From an uncultured Bacteroidia bacterium (lineage in GTDB: Bacteria > Bacteroidota > Bacteroidia > Bacteroidales > UBA932), in the NCBI GenBank assembly GCA_902797895.1, contig CADBUS010000061.1, positions 1 to 7,668 on the forward strand: a stretch of 7,668 nucleotides of DNA. The letters run 5' to 3'. The stretch's first letter is position 1. Every line of letters begins with the position of its first letter. Made by a program: the position numbers and the translations under genes. The notes below the pieces were generated by a model. The model was not told the DNA's origin, did not search any database, and worked only from the letters and a program-made list of their open reading frames with translations. This document shows, piece after piece, positions 1-5,734 of the stretch.

Positions 1-217
1 CCTCTTTTCTGCTGTTGCCGCAGGTTGTTATATGATATGTGAAGATAGTGTTGGGATGGAGAGAAATAAAGCTCTCCACCTGCCTTATCGTAAGATTGCA
101 CAAATCTCCCCTAAGCTCTGTAAACGGGTGTTTCTCAGCAATTTTAAGGCATTGCGTTAAACTCCGCTCTGCAATGGTTACACATAGTCTGCTCTCTATT
201 TCCGAGCTATTGTACAT
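1..217 (-). CDS. aroD: Probable type I 3-dehydroquinate dehydratase, N-terminal part (cut by window edge)
   Basis: This gene is read on the minus strand from an ATG at 217 and stays open for 72 codons to the window edge, so its 3' end is missing. The product would dehydrate 3-dehydroquinate to 3-dehydroshikimate in the cytoplasm, the step after AroB. The visible part fits the first strands of the type I TIM barrel. LCVTIAERS (residues 11-19) looks like the first beta strand. TELRGDL (33-39) contains the Glu-x-Arg pair (E34, R36) that binds substrate in this family, and NTIFTYH (56-62) matches the next strand. The start lies 25 bases after the aroB stop, with no promoter or terminator between, so the two genes are probably one operon. 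The Lys that forms the Schiff base and the catalytic His lie outside the window. The call rests on these short motifs and on the neighbour. Confidence 0.7.
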   Translation of the reverse strand, partial: MYNSSEIESRLCVTIAERSLTQCLKIAEKHPFTELRGDLCNLTIRQVESFISLHPNTIFTYHITTCGNSRKE

Positions 218-242
218 ATCTGCGCTATGGTTTATCTTATTG

Positions 243-1265
243 CTATAACTCTGTTATCATCTTTTTTAACAGGCTCATATCCACCAAATAATCTTCTACT
301 TTGCCAAAATCCAAAGGGAGAATGAAGTGAATTTTACCTGCAACCCTCTTCTTATCCATACTAATGTACTCTGCAAGCAGATTTAACGGATAGGGAGATT
401 CTGTGGGGAGGCCGATTCTGTTAAAATCTTCTGTAAGCTGTGCAACAAAACTGCTACTGCATTTGCCAATTTTAAGGGAGAGCTTTGCAGCCACCATAAG
501 ACCTATGCTAACAGCTTCTCCGTGAGATATTTCATTATCTGAGGAATCTGCTACAATCCTCTCTATTGCGTGGCCAAAAGTGTGGCCGAGGTTTAGAAAT
601 CTTCTGCAACCTCTCTCAAATTGGTCGCTCTCAACAATCCTCAATTTGTGTGCTGCGCAGGTTGCAATAATTTTGTTCAGACGCTCTTTATGGCTATCAG
701 ACAGGCTGTTATAGGAGGCAAAAAAATCTGCGCTCTCTCTGTATAAAGAGCCATCGGTTATAATAAAAGTTTTAAGAATCTCGGTAAAGCCATCGCAAAG
801 CTGCCTTTGTGAGAGCGTTGCAAAAAAGCGGCTGCTAAGATATATCCATTCGCCCTGGCGTATAGTTCCTATAATGTTCTTATACCCAAGCAGATTTACT
901 CCGTTCTTTCCACCTACGGCGGCATCTGCCTGGGCAAGCGGCGTGGTGGGAACAAGGCCAAACCTTACTCCACGCATATATGTAGCTGCCACAAAGCCGG
1001 CAATATCTGAAACAACTCCTCCGCCAATTCCAATAATAAAGCTCTCCCTATCTGCCCCCATCTTCAGCAATCTCTTGTAAATTCTCTCTACACTCCCAAG
1101 GCTTTTGTGATGCTCATCTGCCGTTATGGCAATTACTTTGCACTCAGGCAACTCCATCTCTTTAAGATAGCTCTTTACCGCTCTGTCTATAATAACGAAC
1201 AGAGAGCTGCAAGGCGGTATATAGCTTTTAATATGAGCTAAATCTGTATGAGCGTATAAATCCAT
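243..1265 (-). CDS. aroB: 3-dehydroquinate synthase
   Basis: AroB converts DAHP to 3-dehydroquinate, the second step of the shikimate pathway, using NAD+ and a divalent metal in the cytoplasm. The 340-residue protein has the family's motifs in order: the nucleotide-binding GIGGGVVSDIAGF (79-91), YMRGVRFGLVPTTPLAQADA (96-115), GGKNGVN (118-124), the metal ligand Glu in DGFTEILK (E162), NLGHTFGHAIE (225-235, with H228 as ligand) and SHGEAV (247-252, with H248 as ligand). K165 is also kept. Length is close to the usual 340-360 residues. Two positions differ from the common pattern: Ser86 where GGGVxGD is usual, and Thr-Phe after ILK where Tyr-Gly is usual. The frame extends upstream to 1424, but that would overlap the divergent gene and its promoter. 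The ATG at 1265 sits just below a good -7 element and starts where the family starts. It is followed by aroD in the same direction. Confidence 0.95.
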   Translation of the reverse strand: MDLYAHTDLAHIKSYIPPCSSLFVIIDRAVKSYLKEMELPECKVIAITADEHHKSLGSVERIYKRLLKMGADRESFIIGIGGGVVSDIAGFVAATYMRGVRFGLVPTTPLAQADAAVGGKNGVNLLGYKNIIGTIRQGEWIYLSSRFFATLSQRQLCDGFTEILKTFIITDGSLYRESADFFASYNSLSDSHKERLNKIIATCAAHKLRIVESDQFERGCRRFLNLGHTFGHAIERIVADSSDNEISHGEAVSIGLMVAAKLSLKIGKCSSSFVAQLTEDFNRIGLPTESPYPLNLLAEYISMDKKRVAGKIHFILPLDFGKVEDYLVDMSLLKKMITEL

Positions 1266-1292
1266 AGTTGCACAGCCGCTACTTATTTTCTG

Positions 1293-1300
1293 CAAAGATA
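1293..1300 (-). promoter_or_regulatory. Bacteroidota-type -7 promoter element for aroB
   Basis: The minus strand reads TATCTTTG here, a full match to the -7 consensus TAnnTTTG of the Bacteroidota housekeeping sigma factor. It ends 27 bases before the aroB ATG at 1265, which would leave a short leader and supports that start over the upstream in-frame one. No clear -33 TTTG lies at the usual 19-21 base spacing; the nearest is about 12 bases away. Confidence 0.5.
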
Positions 1301-1387
1301 ACGCTATTACCTCAAAAAGCCGCCCCTTCTTCCCCCTCGCCGGCAGATGAGATCTGTTATGTGTATCTGGGATTGGGAGGAAGTTAT

Positions 1388-1395
1388 TAAATTTG
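1388..1395 (+). promoter_or_regulatory. Bacteroidota-type -7 promoter element for the membrane acyltransferase
   Basis: TAAATTTG matches the TAnnTTTG consensus completely and ends 15 bases before the ATG at 1411. Transcription would start roughly ten bases before the start codon, so the leader is very short. The TTG that could act as an earlier in-frame start (1393) falls inside this element, which argues against using it. No -33 box at normal spacing is visible. Confidence 0.5.
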
Positions 1396-1410
1396 CAAAA
1401 AGATAAATCG

Positions 1411-2691
1411 ATGGCAGCAACCACAACTACGGCAGCCGCAACTACAGCAGCCGCACCAAAAACTAAAACAAATCGTTATGTGGCCCTGGATGTTCTGAGG
1501 GGTATGACGGTGGCCGGAATGATATTGGTTAATAACCCCGGCTCTTGGAGTTTTCTCTATAAACCATTAAGGCACGCACCTTGGGCCGGTTGTACTCCTA
1601 CCGACTTGGTCTTTCCTTTCTTTTTGTTTGTGGTGGGGGCTGCAATGGCCTTCTCCTTTGCAAAGTATGGTGAGAGCCTCTCCAAAGCGAGTGTTGGCAA
1701 ATTGCTCAAACGCGGCGCTCTGATATTTCTTGTAGGTCTGTTGCTGAATGCTTTTCCGTTTGTGCAAATGCCTATGAAAGAGGGGCTTGGCTTTTGGGGG
1801 AATGTGGCCTACAAGTTTGAGCATATTAGGATTTTTGGAGTGTTGCAGCGCATAGCTCTCTGCTATATTGTTGGTGGTTTTATTGCCCTGTGGCTCAAAA
1901 GACCAAAGAGAATTATAACGGCTATGGTTTTGCTCTCTGCTCTGCATATTTTGGTGCTTGCTTTGCTCAGCGATGGGGCCTCCTCGCTCTTTTTGGGAGA
2001 GAGCGTTAAAGCTACGGCGGCAGGGCGTGCAAGCGGTGCCTTTGATGTAAACTTTTTGAATATGCTTGGGCTCAATGGTGAGAACCACGTTTATCACGGC
2101 GAGAAATTTCCTTTTGATCCAGAGGGGCTTATAGGGGTACTCTCCGGCTCGTGTACCGTTTTGCTCGGCTTTCTGATAGGCAATATATGCAGAACAACCG
2201 AGAGTAAAATTGAGGTGGTGGCACGCCTGTTTGTAATTGGAATGGTCTGCCTTGGCCTTGGCCTTATTATGAGTATTTGGCTCCCGATAGTTAAGAAAAT
2301 ATGGACCGCCTCCTACGTTTTGTATGCCGGCGGTTGGGCGATTCTAATGCTTGGCTTTTTTATCTATTTTATTGATATAAAGGGAAAAGAGAGGCTCTTT
2401 ACTCCATTCAAGGCTCTTGGTATGAATCCGCTCTTTGCCTTTGTGATGGCCGGATTGTTTGTTAAAATTTTGGGGCAGATGATACGCTGGAAGGCTACCG
2501 CCATTGCTGCAGACGGCACAAGCGAGGAGAAGGTTTATACACCGCTAAATTGGTTTTATCAGAATATCTGCTGCCCTCTTTTTGGCGGAAGCAATGAGAA
2601 TGCCTCTTTGATGTACGCCATCTGTTATGTGTTGGTATTCACGCTAATGGCCTACATACTTTATAGGAAGAAAATTGTTATTAAGCTCTAA
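1411..2691 (+). CDS. Membrane acyltransferase of the HGSNAT / NagX type (DUF5009, COG4299)
   Basis: This is a 426-residue inner-membrane protein with about ten hydrophobic helices, of the family that includes lysosomal heparan-alpha-glucosaminide N-acetyltransferase and bacterial NagX. These proteins are thought to move an acetyl group from acetyl-CoA across the membrane to an amino sugar; the substrate here is unknown. The evidence is YVALDVLRGMTVAGMILVNN (23-42), then RHAPWAGCTPTDLVFPFFLF (54-73), where H55 aligns with the catalytic His of HGSNAT. Next come RIFGVLQRIALCY, FDPEGLIGVL, KKIWTASYVLYAGG and GMNPLFAF, all in family order. The ATG at 1411 is preferred over a TTG at 1393, which lies in the -7 element. 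Residues 2-20 are almost all Ala, Thr, Lys and Pro, a tail before the first helix that contains a small tandem duplication. The gene is divergent from aroB and 42 bases ahead of tsaE. Family is sure, reaction is inferred. Confidence 0.85.
   Translation: MAATTTTAAATTAAAPKTKTNRYVALDVLRGMTVAGMILVNNPGSWSFLYKPLRHAPWAGCTPTDLVFPFFLFVVGAAMAFSFAKYGESLSKASVGKLLKRGALIFLVGLLLNAFPFVQMPMKEGLGFWGNVAYKFEHIRIFGVLQRIALCYIVGGFIALWLKRPKRIITAMVLLSALHILVLALLSDGASSLFLGESVKATAAGRASGAFDVNFLNMLGLNGENHVYHGEKFPFDPEGLIGVLSGSCTVLLGFLIGNICRTTESKIEVVARLFVIGMVCLGLGLIMSIWLPIVKKIWTASYVLYAGGWAILMLGFFIYFIDIKGKERLFTPFKALGMNPLFAFVMAGLFVKILGQMIRWKATAIAADGTSEEKVYTPLNWFYQNICCPLFGGSNENASLMYAICYVLVFTLMAYILYRKKIVIKL
1426..1455 (+). repeat. 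Two tandem copies of a 15-base unit in the acyltransferase N-terminus
   Basis: ACTACGGCAGCCGCA (1426-1440) is followed directly by ACTACAGCAGCCGCA (1441-1455), 14 of 15 bases identical. Each copy encodes Thr-Thr-Ala-Ala-Ala, so the duplication is in frame and lengthens the Ala/Thr-rich tail by five residues. Confidence 0.85.
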
Positions 2692-2712
2692 TGGTCTGTT
2701 TGTCAGATATTA

Positions 2713-2725
2713 AAACTTTGCAAAG
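2713..2725 (+). promoter_or_regulatory. Possible -7 element and palindrome upstream of tsaE
   Basis: AAACTTTG (2713-2720) matches TAnnTTTG at all but the first fixed base and ends 13 bases before the tsaE ATG. It overlaps the perfect 10-base palindrome CTTTGCAAAG (2716-2725). A TTTG at 2699-2702 is too close to be a standard -33 box. There is no terminator after the acyltransferase, so tsaE may be read from this site, by read-through, or both. Confidence 0.35.
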
Positions 2726-2733
2726 ATTGCTCT

Positions 2734-3462
2734 ATGAGAAAAATTATAATGCATAATGGTAAGCCTATGAATGCTCTGCGATGGGACGGAGTTAACATTG
2801 AGGAGGTTAAGGAGTTTGCAGGCGAAGCTCTTATGCAGCCCCATTTGTGTATGGGCTTTGTGTATCTCTATATTGTTACTCCCGATGGCATAGCCCAATG
2901 CAATGAGGGAGATTGGATTTTGAAGGATGAAAGCGGAGTTTGCTATGTGCGTAGCGAGCAGGAGAGTGAGGAGCAAGCAGAGCCGGCAAAAGCAGAGCAG
3001 AATGGGGCGCCAACAAAGGCCGCCGGTAGAGTTGTAGAGATAAAAGATAGTGCAGGCAATGTGCTTAAAACCATCAGAATAGCCTCTTTAGCCAATATAA
3101 ACAATGCGGCAAAGGAGTTTATAGAGTTTATCTCAGCCTCCCCATTGCAGAGCAATATATTTGCATTTTATGGCAAGATGGGTGCCGGCAAAACCACCTT
3201 CATTAAAGCACTTTGCAAATATTTGGGAGCGTCGGATGTGGTAAACAGTCCAACCTTTACAATTGTAAACGAATATGGCAGCGCCAAGGGTTTCCCTATT
3301 TATCACTTTGATTTTTACAGAATCAAAACTCCGGCTGAGGCTTTGGATATAGGTGTAGCAGAGTATTTTGCTGCAGAGGGATTATCTTTTATAGAGTGGC
3401 CGGAAAAGATAAAAGAACTTCTCCCCACAGATGCAATAACTGTCTGCATCTGTGAGGAGTGA
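2734..3462 (+). CDS. tsaE: TsaE-family tRNA t6A ATPase with an N-terminal phage-like PGDYG-type domain
   Basis: Residues about 110-242 are TsaE, the P-loop ATPase that works with TsaB and TsaD to make N6-threonylcarbamoyladenosine at position 37 of ANN-reading tRNAs. Seen are Walker A GKMGAGKTT (147-155), NSPTFTIVNEY (171-181), YHFDFYRI (190-197) and FIEWPEKI (219-226), all family signatures. TsaE is normally 130-160 residues, whereas this frame has 242. Residues 1-80 resemble small phage proteins with a Trp-x-Gly, EEVKEF and GDWI pattern: ALRWDGVNIEEVKEF (14-28), LYIVTPDG (45-52) and EGDWILKDESGVCYV (58-72). A Glu/Ala/Gln-rich linker (about 73-97) joins the two. No ATG occurs between codons 40 and 149, but a GTG at 3061 could start a normal-sized TsaE. 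The stop codon lies inside a long inverted repeat. TsaE is sure; the nature of the extension is by-eye similarity. Confidence 0.9.
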   Translation: MRKIIMHNGKPMNALRWDGVNIEEVKEFAGEALMQPHLCMGFVYLYIVTPDGIAQCNEGDWILKDESGVCYVRSEQESEEQAEPAKAEQNGAPTKAAGRVVEIKDSAGNVLKTIRIASLANINNAAKEFIEFISASPLQSNIFAFYGKMGAGKTTFIKALCKYLGASDVVNSPTFTIVNEYGSAKGFPIYHFDFYRIKTPAEALDIGVAEYFAAEGLSFIEWPEKIKELLPTDAITVCICEE

Positions 3463-3470
3463 AGTTCTTT
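3412..3470. terminator. Long inverted repeat, probable bidirectional terminator between tsaE and dpp11
   Basis: Two perfect 10-base arm pairs are stacked. The outer pair is AAAGAACTTC (3412-3421) with GAAGTTCTTT (3461-3470). The inner pair is CACAGATGCA (3426-3435) with TGCATCTGTG (3445-3454). A few C-G pairs with bulged A residues join them, and the loop is nine bases (3436-3444). Read on the minus strand, after the dpp11 stop at 3492, the stem runs into a T-rich stretch (TTCTTTTATCTTTT), the form of an intrinsic terminator. On the plus strand the stem covers the last codons and stop of tsaE, with only three T at its end, so it is weaker in that direction. Confidence 0.7.
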
Positions 3471-3491
3471 CTGAAACCTATATATAACTTC

Positions 3492-5561
3492 CTATTTTAC
3501 AAAAACCATCTCATCCAACAGATACTTTGCGCCGCCTATATGCTCAATGTTAAAGAGCACATATCTTACATCAAGTGAGATATTTCTGCAAATCTCAGGA
3601 TCGTATGCAATATCGCTCATAGTACCTTCCCAAACGCGGTCGAAGTTTATACCTATAAGGTTGCCGTTGGCATCCAATACAGGGCTGCCTGAGTTTCCGC
3701 CGGTGGTGTGGTTGGTGGCAAGGAAGCAGACCGGCTGGGCCTCGTGGCCTCCCTCGGCATATATATCTCTGAGCTTTTGCGGAATGTTGTAGTCAAAAAT
3801 ATCAGGATTATCCTTCTCTATAATACCCTTTAGGGTAGAGAATGGTTTGTAGTAGATGGCATCTGCCGGAGAGAAGCCCTTAATGTGGCCGTAAGCAACT
3901 CTAAGAGTGAGGTTTGCATCTGGATAGAACTGCTTGTTCTTTTCAAAATCCATCTGCCCCTGCATATAATCTCTGTATGCAACCCTAATCTCGGAGTTGA
4001 GGCGGTTTATTGTTGGGCGAAGCTCGGAATTATACCAATGATAAAAGGCTTCAAACATCTCAAAAGCAGGATCGCTTTTAGCTTTATCTAAATCTTTTTC
4101 GGTAAGGGCGAGCACTTTAGCTTTATCGGTAAAGAGAGAATTCTTAAAGATATACTCTTTCCATTCCTCCACGCTGCCATACTTTTTAAGTGCATCTTTT
4201 AGATATTGCGGCTTAAATCTCTCCTCCATATTGTTATTGAAAGAGGTTACCATAGCTACAAAAATCTCCTCATCTATTGGCTGATAGTAATCTTTGAAGA
4301 AGCTCTCTGTATAGTTATTTTTTGCATCAAAACTTCTTAAATGGCTTGTAACATTAGAAGCTAAATTAAGAAGCTCAATAGTTCTGATGGTCTCTGTATA
4401 GTATTCGTATGCAAGGAAATATGGGTTGCGCTCTGCATACAAAGCCTCCAATTTTTCTAAAACTCCGTTGTAGCGATTACCCTTTGCCCACTCCTTGAAA
4501 CGCTTCTCGTAGGCTTTTTTGCTCTCTACTGTTTTCATCTTCTTGATACCCTTCTCTTCTCCCTGCCACTTCTTCCAAGCATTTGCAACAGAGGCATTTT
4601 TTGAGGAGTACTGTATTCTCACAGCTTGATTTTGGGACATATATTTTTTCTGAATATCGAGCCTCTGAGTTCTTAGAGCAATCTTCTGAGGGTCAGAAAC
4701 TTCTGCAGTATATCTAACCTCGTCTGAAGTTACATACTCCTTTGTGCTGCCCGGGCAACCATATACAAATGTAAAGTCTCCCTCCTTAACTCCGCCGAGC
4801 GAAATTTTGAAGAACTTTTTAGGGCGGTATGGCACATTCTCCTCTGAATATTCGGCAGGGTTGTTCTCCTTGTCTGCATATACTCTGAATATGGAGAAGT
4901 CTCCTGTGTGGCGCGGCCACATCCAGTTATCGGTATCGCCACCGAACTTTCCTATTGAGGATGGCGGAGCACCCACAAGGCGCACATCCTTAAATACCTT
5001 AAATACAAACAAGAAGTATTGATTGCCGTAGTAAAGCCCCTCAACATTGGCATTGAGCCCCTTGCCCTTTGCCATAGCCGCCGCTGTAAGGCGCTGGGAA
5101 TTAACCCTTATTATAGAATCTCTCTGCCTCTCGCTCATAGATGGTTTATAGCCTTTCAGCACCTTTGAGGTTACATCCTCCATATACTCCAAAAAGCTGA
5201 CGGAAAGCCCTTTGTTAGGGAGCTCCTGACTGCGGTTCATAGCCCAGAATCCATCTTTAAGATAGTCGTGCTCTACGCTGCTGTGCTTTTGGATGTAGCC
5301 GTAGCCGCAATGGTGGTTGGTAAATAACAGACCTTGGTCTGAAACCAGCTCGCCTGTGCAGCCGGAGCCAAAGAGCACAACAGCATCCTTCAAAGAGGCT
5401 TTGTTTATGCTGTAAATATCATCTGCAGAGAGTTTGAATCCTTTAGCCTTCATATCTGCAATTCGCTCAGAGATAAGGGCAGGAAGCCACATTCCCTCAT
5501 CTGCTTTAAGCGGTTGAAAAGCTGCAAGTGCAAGCAGCATTAAGAGAGTTAATCTTTTCAT
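3492..5561 (-). CDS. dpp11: Asp/Glu-specific dipeptidyl-peptidase, S46 family (DPP11 type)
   Basis: This S46 serine exopeptidase removes dipeptides from peptide N-termini in the periplasm. The 689-residue precursor starts with a signal peptide (MKRLTLLMLLALAAFQPLKA), and the mature end DEGMWLP is the usual S46 start. The catalytic His is in TNHHCGYG (H84), the Asp in PRHTGDFS (about D221) and the Ser in TGGNSGSPV (S624). Eighteen residues after that Ser, in INFDRVWEG, is an Arg (R642) at the site of Arg673 of Porphyromonas gingivalis DPP11. That Arg selects Asp or Glu at the penultimate position, whereas DPP7 has Gly there. The protein is about 30 residues shorter than the 720-residue P. gingivalis enzyme, but no motif is lost. 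A TTG at 5570 is in frame, but the ATG at 5561 gives the better signal peptide and sits 20 bases from the -7 element. It is divergent from the lipoprotein genes and convergent with tsaE. Confidence 0.93.
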   Translation of the reverse strand: MKRLTLLMLLALAAFQPLKADEGMWLPALISERIADMKAKGFKLSADDIYSINKASLKDAVVLFGSGCTGELVSDQGLLFTNHHCGYGYIQKHSSVEHDYLKDGFWAMNRSQELPNKGLSVSFLEYMEDVTSKVLKGYKPSMSERQRDSIIRVNSQRLTAAAMAKGKGLNANVEGLYYGNQYFLFVFKVFKDVRLVGAPPSSIGKFGGDTDNWMWPRHTGDFSIFRVYADKENNPAEYSEENVPYRPKKFFKISLGGVKEGDFTFVYGCPGSTKEYVTSDEVRYTAEVSDPQKIALRTQRLDIQKKYMSQNQAVRIQYSSKNASVANAWKKWQGEEKGIKKMKTVESKKAYEKRFKEWAKGNRYNGVLEKLEALYAERNPYFLAYEYYTETIRTIELLNLASNVTSHLRSFDAKNNYTESFFKDYYQPIDEEIFVAMVTSFNNNMEERFKPQYLKDALKKYGSVEEWKEYIFKNSLFTDKAKVLALTEKDLDKAKSDPAFEMFEAFYHWYNSELRPTINRLNSEIRVAYRDYMQGQMDFEKNKQFYPDANLTLRVAYGHIKGFSPADAIYYKPFSTLKGIIEKDNPDIFDYNIPQKLRDIYAEGGHEAQPVCFLATNHTTGGNSGSPVLDANGNLIGINFDRVWEGTMSDIAYDPEICRNISLDVRYVLFNIEHIGGAKYLLDEMVFVK

Positions 5562-5573
5562 AGGTATCAATAT

Positions 5574-5589
5574 TATCTTTACAAAGATA
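5574..5589 (-). promoter_or_regulatory. -7 element of dpp11 within a 16-base palindrome
   Basis: The minus strand reads TATCTTTG at 5589-5582, a full match to TAnnTTTG, ending 20 bases before the dpp11 ATG at 5561. It forms one half of an inverted repeat: TATCTTT (5574-5580), two centre bases, AAAGATA (5583-5589). The symmetry could be chance in AT-rich DNA or an operator overlapping the promoter. No -33 TTTG is seen at normal spacing. Confidence 0.5.
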
Positions 5590-5613
5590 TGAATCTGTTT
5601 TGAAAAAAGAGGT

Positions 5614-5638
5614 TTTTGCTCCTACAGATGGAGCAAAA
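5614..5638. promoter_or_regulatory. Hairpin-forming inverted repeat in the dpp11/lipoprotein divergent gap
   Basis: TTTTGCTCC (5614-5622) and GGAGCAAAA (5630-5638) form a perfect nine-base stem with a seven-base loop. On the minus strand the stem is followed by a run of T residues (complement of 5603-5608), so it resembles a small terminator pointing at dpp11. On the plus strand it is followed by A residues and would not terminate. It could equally be a binding site between the two divergent promoters. Confidence 0.45.
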
Positions 5639-5672
5639 CAGAAAAAAATAGAAAAAATTATCGCTATTATTG

Positions 5673-5690
5673 TTATTATTATTATATTTG
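5673..5690 (+). promoter_or_regulatory. Probable -7 element of the lipoprotein genes, next to a TTA repeat
   Basis: TATATTTG (5683-5690) matches TAnnTTTG fully and ends 44 bases before the ATG at 5735. Directly upstream and overlapping is a run of four TTA units (5673-5684) within a longer AT-rich tract. A TTG at 5670-5672 is only ten bases from the -7 element, so no standard -33 box is seen. The element supports the 5735 start, because the in-frame TTG at 5600 lies upstream of it. Confidence 0.5.
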
Positions 5691-5734
5691 TCCGTGCTTA
5701 TAAAATAATTCTAATAACTAAACTTTTAAAAACT

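Noticed and set aside
39..248. Plus-strand open frame of 69 codons at the left edge
   Set aside because: It lies antisense to the N-terminal part of aroD, shows no family motif, and begins at a GTG without a promoter. The minus-strand reading has recognisable 3-dehydroquinase motifs.
1266..1424. N-terminal extension of aroB to 1424
   Set aside because: It would overlap the divergent acyltransferase start and both promoters, and it encodes 53 residues not seen in the family. The ATG at 1265 fits the family's start.
1567..2097. Minus-strand open frame of 176 codons inside the acyltransferase gene
   Set aside because: It is fully antisense to a well-supported membrane protein, has no hydrophobic or domain pattern of its own, and is best explained as a shadow frame.
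2734..3462. Frameshift or chimera as the cause of the long TsaE
   Set aside because: One frame runs unbroken through the whole gene, codon use looks the same on both sides of the linker, and no repeat or mobile-element scar is visible at the junction. An assembly error cannot be excluded from sequence alone.
5600..5734. Upstream start (TTG at 5600) for the BACON-BIG2 lipoprotein, adding an Ile-rich segment
   Set aside because: The segment is the translation of an AT-rich spacer with a TTA repeat, and it starts upstream of the likely -7 element. It would also place the signal peptide 45 residues inside the protein.
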